In this document: one piece after another, positions 6,439 through 12,863 of the stretch
Layout: each line of letters starts with the position of its first letter
Position numbering within the stretch: position 1 is the first letter of the stretch
Origin: an uncultured Bacilli bacterium
Lineage (GTDB): Bacteria; Bacillota_I; Bacilli_A; RF39; UBA660
Assembly (NCBI GenBank): GCA_949113215.1
Contig: CARZYU010000027.1
Coordinates: forward strand, 667-13,816
Direction: 5' to 3'
DNA length: 13,150 nt
Notes under the pieces: model-generated
The model's input: the letters and a program-made list of their open reading frames with translations, nothing else
What the model was told of the DNA's origin: nothing
Database searches by the model: none
Translations under genes and position numbers: made by a program

Positions 6439-8208
6439 ATGAAAGATAAAATAATTGATATCTTAAAGGAAAGTGGAAAACCTCTTACTGTTTTTGAAAT
6501 AGAGGGACAATTGGGGGATGATTCGCTTTCGTTAGAAGAATTGTTGAAAGTGCTGCATGAGTTAGAGATAGAGACAGAAATTTATCATACCAACAAAGAT
6601 AAATATATGCTTTATCAGGACAGTCATTTAAAAAAGGGAATCATGCATGCGAATAAAAAAGGATTTGGTTTTGTCGATATTGATGATTCCGATGAGGATG
6701 TTTTTGTAAGAGAAGATAATTTAAATGGGGCTCTTCATGGTGATTTGGTCGTGGTGGAAATTATCAGTAAGAAGAATGTTGGTCGTATGGAAGGGCGCAT
6801 CGTAAGAGTTTTAAAACATGAAAAAGATACCTACGTTGGGGAAGTCTTTTACAAGGATCATATGTGCTATGTCCAACTGGATGATTCTAAAATGAACTTA
6901 GAAGTGATCATTCAAAAGGAGAATACTCTAAATGCTGTCGATGGTCATAAAGTGGTCGTACAAATTATCAAACGACTTAGCAATTCACAGGCTGAAGGAA
7001 CGATCGTCAAAGTGATAGGTCATAAAAATGATCCAGGGGTAGATATCTTATCCATTGTTTATAAATACAACATTGAAACAGAATTTCCAGAAGCCGTAAG
7101 AGAATATGTTGCTACCATGCCAAATGCGGTAACTGAGGAAGATAAGAAAGGTAGAGTTGATCTTACCAATCTTATGATCTTTACGATTGATGGTGATGAT
7201 ACCAAAGATATCGATGATGCTATTTCATTGACGAAGTTAACCAATGGAAATTATCAATTGGGTGTTCACATTGCTGATGTTAGTTACTACGTGAAAGAAG
7301 GATCTGTTTTAGATGAAGATGCGATGGAAAGAGGGACTAGTGTCTACTTGGTGGATCGTGTCATTCCAATGCTTCCTCATGAGTTGTCGAATGGAATTTG
7401 TTCTTTAAATCCTTCGGTAGAACGTTTGGCGATTTCTTGTGTGATGGAAGTCAATGATAAAGGTAAAGTTGTTGACTATCGAATCTTTGAAAGTGTGATC
7501 AAATCCAAAATTCAGATGACTTATAAGAAAGTCAATTCTATTTTAGAAGACAATGTCATTCCGGAAGGATACGAACCTTATGTCGAAACGCTTCGTTTGA
7601 TGGAAGAGCTTTCTCATGTACTTCGTAAGATGAAGGAGGAACGAGGTAACTTAGATTTTGATGTGGATGAAGCTAAGATTTTAGTGGATGAGAATTGTCA
7701 CCCAACTGACATTGTCGTAAGAGAACGTGGTACGGGAGAGAAATTAATTGAGGACTTCATGATTGCCGCCAATGAATGTGTGGCAACGCATATTTACTAT
7801 ATGGAACTTCCATTTATTTACCGAATTCATGAATATCCAAAGGAAGAAAAAATTCGAAGTTTTTTAACCTTTATGGGAACACTTGGATATTCGTTTCCGG
7901 GTAATTTAAAAGACGTTCGACCAAAGACAATTCAAAAGTTATTAACTTATTTAAGAGACAAACCGGAGTTTCCAATCCTTTCTAGTTTGCTCCTTCGAAA
8001 TATGCAAAAAGCGATCTATAGTCCCGATAACAGTGGTCACTATGGATTAGCAAGTTCCTGTTATACTCATTTTACGTCTCCAATTCGACGTTATCCAGAT
8101 ACAACGGTTCATCGCTTGCTTCGTACTTATTTGTTCAATCACAATTTAAGTAGAGACCATCAATCATTGGCAAGAAAGACTTGTCTATGTGGCAGAACAT
8201 TCTTCTAG
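6439..8208 (+). CDS. rnr: RNase R, N-terminal and catalytic part (frameshifted)
   Basis: RNase R is a processive 3'-to-5' exoribonuclease that degrades structured RNA and, together with SmpB and tmRNA, non-stop mRNA. Domains in order are a winged-helix-like N-terminus (about 1-60), a cold-shock domain (KKGFGFVDI near 73-81), a second such region, and the RNB domain. The RNB domain has the acidic cluster DGDDTKDIDD (D251, D257, D259, D260), DRVIPMLPHELSNG and SPIRRYPD (547-554). The frame is RNase R-like up to K580 (8178), then gives nine unrelated residues and a TAG. The missing C-terminal S1 domain continues in the +1 frame. A ribosome binding site, AAGGTG, precedes the start. As read, the protein keeps its catalytic domain but lacks S1. 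Confidence 0.93.
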   Translation: MKDKIIDILKESGKPLTVFEIEGQLGDDSLSLEELLKVLHELEIETEIYHTNKDKYMLYQDSHLKKGIMHANKKGFGFVDIDDSDEDVFVREDNLNGALHGDLVVVEIISKKNVGRMEGRIVRVLKHEKDTYVGEVFYKDHMCYVQLDDSKMNLEVIIQKENTLNAVDGHKVVVQIIKRLSNSQAEGTIVKVIGHKNDPGVDILSIVYKYNIETEFPEAVREYVATMPNAVTEEDKKGRVDLTNLMIFTIDGDDTKDIDDAISLTKLTNGNYQLGVHIADVSYYVKEGSVLDEDAMERGTSVYLVDRVIPMLPHELSNGICSLNPSVERLAISCVMEVNDKGKVVDYRIFESVIKSKIQMTYKKVNSILEDNVIPEGYEPYVETLRLMEELSHVLRKMKEERGNLDFDVDEAKILVDENCHPTDIVVRERGTGEKLIEDFMIAANECVATHIYYMELPFIYRIHEYPKEEKIRSFLTFMGTLGYSFPGNLKDVRPKTIQKLLTYLRDKPEFPILSSLLLRNMQKAIYSPDNSGHYGLASSCYTHFTSPIRRYPDTTVHRLLRTYLFNHNLSRDHQSLARKTCLCGRTFF

Positions 8209-8542
8209 TAAGGAACAGGCTTCCATCAATTGTGAGCGCGATGTAGAAGATATGAAAATGGCAGAGTATATGGAAGATCATATTGGAGAAGTTTACGAAG
8301 GAATGATTTCTAGTGTGATGAGTTTTGGAATGTTTGTTCAACTTGATAACTTGGTTGAGGGTTTGGTACCAATTCGTGATATGAATGATTTCTTCCACTA
8401 CGATGAAGATACTTTGACGTTGACAGGAGAACGTAGTAAAATAAAATACACCATTGGAGAAAGAGTGGTTGTGAAAGTGGTTCGAGCAAACAAACAAGAA
8501 GGAACCATTGACTTTGAAGTAGTGAAAAAAGTAAAGGAGTAG
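8180..8542 (+). pseudogene. rnr: RNase R C-terminal S1 domain, displaced by a frameshift
   Basis: This frame continues RNase R exactly where the upstream frame departs: LVYVAEHSS, then CERDVEDMKMAEYMEDHIGE, and an S1 RNA-binding domain (VYEGMISSVMSFGMFVQLDN to about GTIDFEVV). Joined to residues 1-580 it gives about 700 residues, within the family range. The first possible start (GTG, 8189) has no ribosome binding site, and the region opens mid-domain, so it is not an independent gene. It has no further stop or shift, so the lesion is recent, or an assembly error, or is bypassed. In the intact protein, S1 helps bind RNA and engage the rescue complex. Six bases separate the stop from the capA start. 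Confidence 0.9.
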
Positions 8543-8548
8543 GTAGTA

Positions 8549-9727
8549 GTGAGTAAGCCAAGATTAAAGATCAAAAAGAAAGTTATTCTGTTATTTACGG
8601 TGATTGTATTGCTGGTTGGAACGGGAATTACGATTGGTGTCATGCAAGTTTTTACACCGAAGAAACCGAAAGAGGAAAAACCTCCTGTCCAAAAAGAGGA
8701 GAAGCCCAAACGAGAGGAATATCATTTGAGTTTAGCCATGGTGGGAGATTGTCTCATTCATAGTGCCATTTATGCTGATGCCAAAACTGCGGATGGATAT
8801 GACTTTAAACCGATTATTGAAAATGTGAAACCAATCATTCAACAACATGATTTGGCTTACTACAATCAAGAGACGATTCTAGGGGGCTCAGAAATTGGAC
8901 TATCCCATTATCCTAGATTCAACTCCCCTTACGAAGTGGGAGATGCTTTCTTAGATGCGGGATTTAACTTGGTGAGTCTTGCCAATAACCATACGATGGA
9001 TCGTGGAGAAGAAGCTATTATTAATTCCCTAAATTACTGGAATTCGAAAAAAGACTTAGCTGTGACTGCGGGAAGTTATTTGACCCAGGAAGATCGTGAT
9101 GCTTCTGCTAGAGTCTATGAAAAGAATGGAATTACGTATGCTTTCTTTGCTTATACAACGGTGACAAATGGATTGAATCCACCGGCAGATCGTCCTTATT
9201 ATAATATGGTTTACTCTTACGAAACAGCTAAAGCTGATATTGAAAAAGTGAGATCTCAAGTGGATGTTGTTCTTGTTTCGATGCACTGGGGGACCGAATA
9301 TTATCAAGGGGTCAGCGAAGAGCAAGAAAGAATTGCCAACGAATTATCAGGTCTTGGCGTGGATATCATTATTGGAATGCATCCTCATGTTTTAGGACCG
9401 ATTGGATACGTCAACAATACTTTGGTTCTCTACTCATTGGGCAATTTCTTATCGGCCCAACTTTATGCTGACCAGTTAACAGGTGCTATTGTTTCTGTTT
9501 CCATTGATAAGGTAGTAGAGGGAGATAATAAGACCGTTACCATTTCGAATCCTACGGCAACTCTTACGTATACTTACTATGTCCAAGGACCAAATAACAG
9601 GTTTAAGATGTATACCTATGATCAATTGAATCAAAATATTTTACCAAATTATATGACTCATTATGAAGCTAATAAAGCGGTGCTTACAAGTTTAAGTGAT
9701 CGCGTTACCGTAACACCAGCTCAATAG
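8549..9727 (+). CDS. CapA/PgsA-family metallophosphatase-like protein
   Basis: After a short basic N-terminus there is one membrane helix (about 11-34) and a Lys/Pro/Glu-rich linker (about 35-57), then a large outer domain. The CapA motifs are AMVGDCLIH (D67), YNQE (about 105-109), SLANNHTMDRG (N147, H148), VSMHWGTEY (H246), GMHPHVLGP (H278, H280) and YSLGNF. The fold is that of calcineurin-like phosphatases with a two-metal site. Some members act in poly-gamma-glutamate or capsule synthesis, but no capBC-like partners are seen, so the substrate is open. The start is GTG at 8549, 10 bases after AAAGGAG (8533-8539). It lies 6 bases after rnr and 16 before smpB, as part of the same operon, an unexpected place for an envelope enzyme. 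Confidence 0.87.
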   Translation: MSKPRLKIKKKVILLFTVIVLLVGTGITIGVMQVFTPKKPKEEKPPVQKEEKPKREEYHLSLAMVGDCLIHSAIYADAKTADGYDFKPIIENVKPIIQQHDLAYYNQETILGGSEIGLSHYPRFNSPYEVGDAFLDAGFNLVSLANNHTMDRGEEAIINSLNYWNSKKDLAVTAGSYLTQEDRDASARVYEKNGITYAFFAYTTVTNGLNPPADRPYYNMVYSYETAKADIEKVRSQVDVVLVSMHWGTEYYQGVSEEQERIANELSGLGVDIIIGMHPHVLGPIGYVNNTLVLYSLGNFLSAQLYADQLTGAIVSVSIDKVVEGDNKTVTISNPTATLTYTYYVQGPNNRFKMYTYDQLNQNILPNYMTHYEANKAVLTSLSDRVTVTPAQ

Positions 9728-9743
9728 AAAAAGAGGTGAGAAG

Positions 9744-10184
9744 ATGGAAATTCTCAATCGCAAGGCAAGACACGATTATTTTATTGAAGAAGAAGTGGAA
9801 TGTGGTATTGTTTTAAAGGGAACTGAAATCAAATCAATTCGTGAAGGAAGTTGTAATCTCAAAGATAGCTATGCGATCATTCGGGGAAATGAAATGTTCC
9901 TTTTGAATACATTTATTGCTCCTTATAAACAGGGAAATTTATTCAATCATCAGGAAACAAGAACGAGGAAGTTATTGTTACATAAAAAGGAAATAAAAAA
10001 AGTGAGTGAGAAACAAGAATTACAAGGTTATACTTTGATTCCTTTGAAAATCTATTTCAAGTTTGGAAAAGCAAAGTTGTTATTAGGAGTTTGCAAAGGA
10101 AAGAAAGATTACGATAAACGAGAAAGCATCAAAGAACGAGACTTAAAAAGAGAAGCAGACAAAGCAATGAAGCAACGATATTAG
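9744..10184 (+). CDS. smpB: SsrA-binding protein SmpB
   Basis: SmpB binds the tRNA-like part of tmRNA and places it in the A site of stalled ribosomes for trans-translation. The 146-residue length is typical. Visible motifs are NRKARHDYFIEEEVECGIVL, KGTEIKSIREG and SCNLKDSYA, the PYKQGN segment, RKLLLHKKEI, and the C-terminal basic tail with CKGKKDYDKRE and IKERDLKREADKAM, which occupies the mRNA channel in known complexes. GAGGTGAG at 9733-9740 precedes the ATG. It is probably cotranscribed with rnr and capA, directly upstream of ssrA, its RNA partner. Its last codons and stop form the 5' arm and loop of a terminator. Confidence 0.97.
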   Translation: MEILNRKARHDYFIEEEVECGIVLKGTEIKSIREGSCNLKDSYAIIRGNEMFLLNTFIAPYKQGNLFNHQETRTRKLLLHKKEIKKVSEKQELQGYTLIPLKIYFKFGKAKLLLGVCKGKKDYDKRESIKERDLKREADKAMKQRY

Positions 10185-10195
10185 TTGCTTTTTTT
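10170..10195 (+). terminator. Terminator overlapping the smpB stop codon
   Basis: AAGCAAC (10170-10176) and GTTGCTT (10184-10190) form a 7-bp stem with a 7-base loop, followed by T to 10195. The smpB stop (10182-10184) lies at the loop and 3' arm. The 3' arm also contains the -35 hexamer of ssrA. Confidence 0.8.
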
Positions 10196-10213
10196 AGAAG
10201 CTTTTGTTATAAT
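10185..10213 (+). promoter_or_regulatory. ssrA: ssrA promoter
   Basis: TTGCTT (10185-10190) and TATAAT (10208-10213) have 17-bp spacing, with an extended TG at 10205-10206. Initiation near 10220 would give a leader of about 27 bases before mature tmRNA. That leader can form a CATGG/CCATG hairpin (10221-10235). This is the strongest promoter in the window. Confidence 0.88.
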
Positions 10214-10246
10214 GTGCTCACATGGTGAAACCATGGAAATAATATT

Positions 10247-10593
10247 GGGGCTGTATATGGTTTCGACAGGAATAATAGGACATAGATGGCAAGTCGTAAG
10301 TCTTACGTTACAGGCAAATTAAAAATAACTGGAAACAGAAATCAATTAGCTTTCGCTTAATTTAAATCGCGAAGCGTCTTTCTTTCCTTTTTCCTATGGA
10401 GGTTAGATAAGACTTATTTAGTAGGATATATTTTGACTAGTGCTTAGGAGTCAAAATGAATCGTATAAGCTTAGCTTACTCTTTTGGTTGTCAATTACTG
10501 TTTGAGTGAGTGAAGTGAATTAATTGACTAAACTTGTAGAGGTTTATGTACCGTTATTTTTGGACAGGAGTTCGACTCTCCTCAGCTCCACCA
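10247..10593 (+). ncRNA. ssrA: Transfer-messenger RNA (tmRNA)
   Basis: tmRNA rescues stalled ribosomes, acting as an alanyl-tRNA and as a template for a degradation tag. The acceptor stem is GGGGCTG (10247-10253) with CAGCTCC (10583-10589), including a G-U at position 3 as in tRNA-Ala, then A and an encoded CCA (10591-10593). The GGTTTCGACAGG segment follows the 5' stem, and the T-arm is AGGAG/CTCCT with loop TTCGACT (10566-10582). By comparison with Bacillus tmRNA (ATAACT before the resume codon), translation resumes at GGA 10331 and stops at TAA 10358-10360. This encodes GNRNQLAFA and, with the charged Ala, a 10-residue tag. Length is 347 bases. It has its own promoter and terminator and lies next to smpB and rnr. 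Confidence 0.96.
10331..10360 (+). other. ssrA: tmRNA tag reading frame
   Basis: Codons GGA AAC AGA AAT CAA TTA GCT TTC GCT then TAA. With the alanine delivered by tmRNA the tag is AGNRNQLAFA. The resume codon was placed by alignment with the remembered B. subtilis sequence (ATAACT then GGC), so it is an inference. The LAFA end and TAA are read directly. Confidence 0.8.
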
Positions 10594-10661
10594 AATTAGT
10601 AATTAATAAATTTGCTTTATGATATACCTATATTTTCATTGGACAGTATGTCGAAAATTAG

Positions 10662-10698
10662 AAAAACGCACAATAATACAAAATTATTGTGCGCTTTT
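10662..10698. terminator. Bidirectional terminator between ssrA and the GNAT gene
   Basis: CGCACAATAAT (10667-10677) and ATTATTGTGCG (10683-10693) form a perfect 11-bp stem with a 5-base loop. A run of A precedes it and a run of T follows, so it can end ssrA rightward and the convergent GNAT gene leftward. The 73 bases between tmRNA and this hairpin hold no gene. Confidence 0.9.
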
Positions 10699-10732
10699 AT
10701 TTTTCTAAATTAGAGAACGGGTTTGAATTAAT

Positions 10733-11236
10733 CTACAATGTTTTTTCATAGTACTCTACGTCTATTAAAGTTCCATCTGGATACTTTTCTTGGGCTGTTT
10801 TAATCCATTTATCAAAACCATAATGTTCATAGATTTGCTTGTTTTTTGTTTCAGTGGGTTCTACTCCTAGAGTAACTTTAGTATATCCTCTTGATTTTAA
10901 ATCATTTAACATATATTGAAATAAAACGGAGAAATAGCCTTTTCCCTGATATTCTTTTCTTGTACGAAACGCGGCAAGATAAGCCGTTTTTTCATCCACC
11001 AATCCCTCTTTATTCTGAACTTTAGAGGGGTTGATCATGGCCGTTGCTTCACAAATGATTTCTCCATTTAATACCCCGTAGTAAGGAATGATATGTCCTT
11101 TCATCGCGTTCTCTAGGAATTGTTCTTTCCATATAATCCAATTACTTTGATGTTCACTGTTTTGGTTGATTTCATAATCCCACTTTGTATTCATTTCCTC
11201 TAAAGTTGGTATTTTACAAATGTAGTTTTGTTTCAT
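10733..11236 (-). CDS. GNAT-family N-acetyltransferase
   Basis: The 167-residue protein has the acetyl-CoA-binding core of the GNAT fold: strand TAYLAAFRTRKEY, then the pyrophosphate loop YQGKGYFS (96-103, the Q-x-x-G-x-G/A motif) and helix LFQYMLNDLKSRGY. Motif B follows, VTLGVEPTETKNKQIYEHYGF (121-141). The N-terminal half has a WDYEINQN-type segment and looks substrate-specific. It is cytoplasmic, with no signal or membrane segment. The substrate cannot be inferred; it could acetylate an amine, amino acid or peptide. The gene is convergent with ssrA and divergent from the guanine deaminase. A possible ribosome binding site, AGGAAG, lies about 9 bases before the start. Confidence 0.85.
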   Translation of the reverse strand: MKQNYICKIPTLEEMNTKWDYEINQNSEHQSNWIIWKEQFLENAMKGHIIPYYGVLNGEIICEATAMINPSKVQNKEGLVDEKTAYLAAFRTRKEYQGKGYFSVLFQYMLNDLKSRGYTKVTLGVEPTETKNKQIYEHYGFDKWIKTAQEKYPDGTLIDVEYYEKTL

Positions 11237-11268
11237 TATGTCACTTCTTCCTGTGTGAATTTAATATG

Positions 11269-11277
11269 ATTATAACA
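11269..11277 (-). promoter_or_regulatory. Extended -10 promoter of the GNAT gene
   Basis: The minus strand reads TGTTATAAT, identical to the ssrA extended -10, about 33 bases before the GNAT start. The -35 is weak. Confidence 0.6.
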
Positions 11278-11304
11278 GTTTAGAGTAATGATTTCTATAA
11301 TTTT

Positions 11305-11323
11305 TTCATTGTGAAACAATGAA
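11305..11323. repeat. Inverted repeat in the GNAT/guanine deaminase gap
   Basis: TTCATTG (11305-11311) and CAATGAA (11317-11323) are perfect 7-base arms around TGAAA. It lies centrally between the divergent promoters and lacks a strong T run, so an operator is as likely as a terminator. Confidence 0.45.
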
Positions 11324-11351
11324 TTTAAACTATTTTTCTTTTTTTCCGTTT

Positions 11352-11362
11352 TATACTATACT
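11352..11362 (+). promoter_or_regulatory. Candidate -10 for the guanine deaminase gene
   Basis: Two overlapping TATACT hexamers (11352-11357 and 11357-11362) lie about 105 bases upstream of the gene. No good -35 is visible, so the assignment is tentative. The leader would be about 100 bases and would include the phased repeats. Confidence 0.35.
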
Positions 11363-11398
11363 TAACTAGGAATGAGTCTGTCAATGAAAGATGAATTA

Positions 11399-11442
11399 TT
11401 GATTTTTCTTTGATAATCAGTTGATGAAAAAATGATGATTTG
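11399..11442 (+). repeat. Four 11-bp-phased TTGAT/ATGAT units
   Basis: TTGAT occurs at 11399, 11410 and 11421, and ATGAT at 11432, each exactly 11 bases apart; the rest of each unit differs. The array ends 8 bases before the guanine deaminase ribosome binding site. One-turn phasing would put them on one face of the DNA. The region is AT-rich, so chance is possible. Confidence 0.4.
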
Positions 11443-11464
11443 ATGTTATAGAGAGGAAATGATT

Positions 11465-11941
11465 ATGAACCAATATATGGAACTTGCTAAAACATTATCG
11501 GAAAACTGTTTCACTACAAATGAGGGTGGCCCTTTTGGAGCTTGTGTTGTTAAAGATGGAATCGTGATTGGAAAAGGATTCAATCAAGTTTTAGGGCATC
11601 ATGATCCCACTGCGCATGCGGAAATTATGGCTATCAGAGATGCTTGCACAAATATGCATACCCATGATTTAACTGGGTGTGAGCTTTATACTTCCTGCTA
11701 TCCTTGCCCGATGTGTTTATCCGCTATTATATGGTCTAATATTAAGAAAGTATATTATGGAAATACCAAAGAAGATGCCGCTAGAATTGGATTTAGAGAT
11801 GCTTCTATTTATTCTTATATTCAAAATACTATGGATCATTGCGAAGACAAAGAAGTGTTAGAATTGAAATGTATTGATCGAGACGAAACGATAAAAACAT
11901 TTGATCAATTTATGGAAAAGAACGATAAAACGATGTATTAA
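11465..11941 (+). CDS. guaD: Guanine deaminase (cytidine deaminase fold)
   Basis: The enzyme hydrolyses guanine to xanthine and ammonia in purine salvage. The 158-residue protein resembles B. subtilis GuaD: GGPFGACVVKDG, then DPTAHAE with Zn ligand H51 and catalytic E53, and TSCYPCPMC with Zn ligands C81 and C84. GFRDASIY carries D112, and the chain ends in Tyr. In B. subtilis the matching Asp and the C-terminal Tyr (from the swapped partner subunit) recognise guanine, so their presence favours guanine over a tRNA-adenosine or cytosine deaminase. ATG 11465 is preferred to the in-frame ATG 11459, because GAGAGG (11451-11456) is 8 bases from the former and 2 from the latter. It is monocistronic, ending at a shared terminator. 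Confidence 0.85.
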   Translation: MNQYMELAKTLSENCFTTNEGGPFGACVVKDGIVIGKGFNQVLGHHDPTAHAEIMAIRDACTNMHTHDLTGCELYTSCYPCPMCLSAIIWSNIKKVYYGNTKEDAARIGFRDASIYSYIQNTMDHCEDKEVLELKCIDRDETIKTFDQFMEKNDKTMY

Positions 11942-11960
11942 AATATTTTTCATGCAAAGA

Positions 11961-11993
11961 AAAAGAAACAATAGATCTTTTTGTTTCTTTTTT
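11961..11993. terminator. Bidirectional terminator between guaD and the GDPD-like gene
   Basis: AAAAGAAACAA (11961-11971) and TTGTTTCTTTT (11981-11991) form an 11-bp AT-rich stem with a 9-base loop. T-rich sequence follows in either direction. It lies between the convergent guaD and the GDPD-like gene and touches the latter's stop codon. Confidence 0.75.
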
Positions 11994-12723
11994 AATTTGT
12001 TTCAAATAGTTTATGAATGATTTCTGGATAGTTGCTCATAATTCCAATTTTAGTGAGAACTTCTTGTAAATGGGGTGTTGATTTTTCACCCTGATAATGT
12101 TCATAAATATAGGCAGTATAATAGTTGGAATAAACGTATAAAATTACTTCTTTCCCCTGATCGAGTAACGTATCGATGACCAAATCATCTTGTGTATTGG
12201 AAATTAAAACATAATAGTCTACATCAATAAAATTAAAGTCAATTCCTGTCATGGCAAATCCAATTTTGTAGTTTGGATTTTGTCGCTTTAAAACAGTAAT
12301 TAGATTACGACTGATACTATGTACATGGATAGTTAAATTTTGATTTTGCTCTATAATTCGATTTAATTCATTAACATAATCATTCATTCGTGCGTTTGCT
12401 TCTTGAAGATTCGTTTCATTTAAAACACTGGGATTAGAGGGAGATAAATTAATATAGAGGTCTTTCTTTTTGGGAAGGTTATTTAGATTACTTAAAACGT
12501 CCTCAAGTAATACGAGTTCATAATCTTTTAGTTCATTGAAGTTATTCCCGTTGATCGTATTTGTAATAGGAATCCCACTGTCATCTGGATTGAAAATAAC
12601 GATTTTGTTGTCCTTTGTATAAGCAACGTTGAAAGACATGGCATCAATGAAATCCTTTGTTAATCCATTTACAAAAAAGTCACGCGTCGTTAGGGTATTG
12701 CTTTTTTGCGCTATAATTCTCAT
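11992..12723 (-). CDS. Glycerophosphodiester phosphodiesterase-like protein, probably catalytically inactive
   Basis: The 243-residue protein follows the layout of GDPD-family TIM barrels: MRIIAQKSNT where GDPDs have the I-A-H-R-G motif, DFIDAMSFNVAYTKDNKIVIF where they have the E-x-D strand and TKDG, DLYINLSP where they have an LxIEIK-like strand, GKEVILYVYS, and a closing GIMSNYPEIIHKL that matches the GI-TDYPD end. The catalytic residues are missing: His is Q6, the E-x-D pair is S30/N32, and no HD follows IVIF. GDPDs normally hydrolyse glycerophosphodiesters; this one is predicted not to. There is no signal peptide, so it is cytoplasmic and may bind a ligand or partner. AGGTG (complement of 12729-12733) supports the start. 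It is divergent from the response regulator. Confidence 0.7.
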   Translation of the reverse strand: MRIIAQKSNTLTTRDFFVNGLTKDFIDAMSFNVAYTKDNKIVIFNPDDSGIPITNTINGNNFNELKDYELVLLEDVLSNLNNLPKKKDLYINLSPSNPSVLNETNLQEANARMNDYVNELNRIIEQNQNLTIHVHSISRNLITVLKRQNPNYKIGFAMTGIDFNFIDVDYYVLISNTQDDLVIDTLLDQGKEVILYVYSNYYTAYIYEHYQGEKSTPHLQEVLTKIGIMSNYPEIIHKLFETN

Positions 12724-12811
12724 CCTATCACCTAACTTATTTTATTCTTCGATATTTCGTTTATTCTTATTCTTGATCGTTTGAAATAATTGGTAATTTT
12801 TTCCAAATTCA

Positions 12812-12840
12812 TTGCAATTATTGCTTCCTAGAGATAGAAT
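12812..12840 (+). promoter_or_regulatory. Promoter of the response regulator gene
   Basis: TTGCAA (12812-12817) and TAGAAT (12835-12840) with 17-bp spacing. Initiation near 12847 would give a leader of about 17 bases carrying the ribosome binding site AGGTG (12852-12856). Confidence 0.65.
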
Positions 12841-12863
12841 TACTTTAAAGTAGGTGTTGTATC

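Noticed and set aside
8173..8182. Programmed ribosomal frameshift in rnr
   Set aside because: No prfB-like stop-coupled site and no slippery heptamer at the junction; a +1 shift from AAG has poor re-pairing. Not excluded, but not supported.
8189..8542. Independent small S1-domain gene starting at GTG 8189
   Set aside because: There is no ribosome binding site, and the sequence begins in the middle of a conserved RNase R segment (AEHSS), so it is the displaced end of rnr.
8135..8709. Minus-strand open frames across the rnr/capA junction
   Set aside because: They are antisense to strongly conserved RNase R S1 and CapA sequence, show no domain or ribosome binding site, and are shadows.
11399..11442. 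CRISPR array or replication iterons at the TTGAT repeats
   Set aside because: The shared unit is only 4-5 bases with no spacer structure, and there are no cas or rep genes.
11365..11458. Purine riboswitch upstream of guaD
   Set aside because: The region lacks the three-stem layout and conserved core bases of purine riboswitches.
11679..11861. Plus-strand 60-residue frame inside guaD
   Set aside because: It lies wholly within the well-supported guaD frame and has no start signal.
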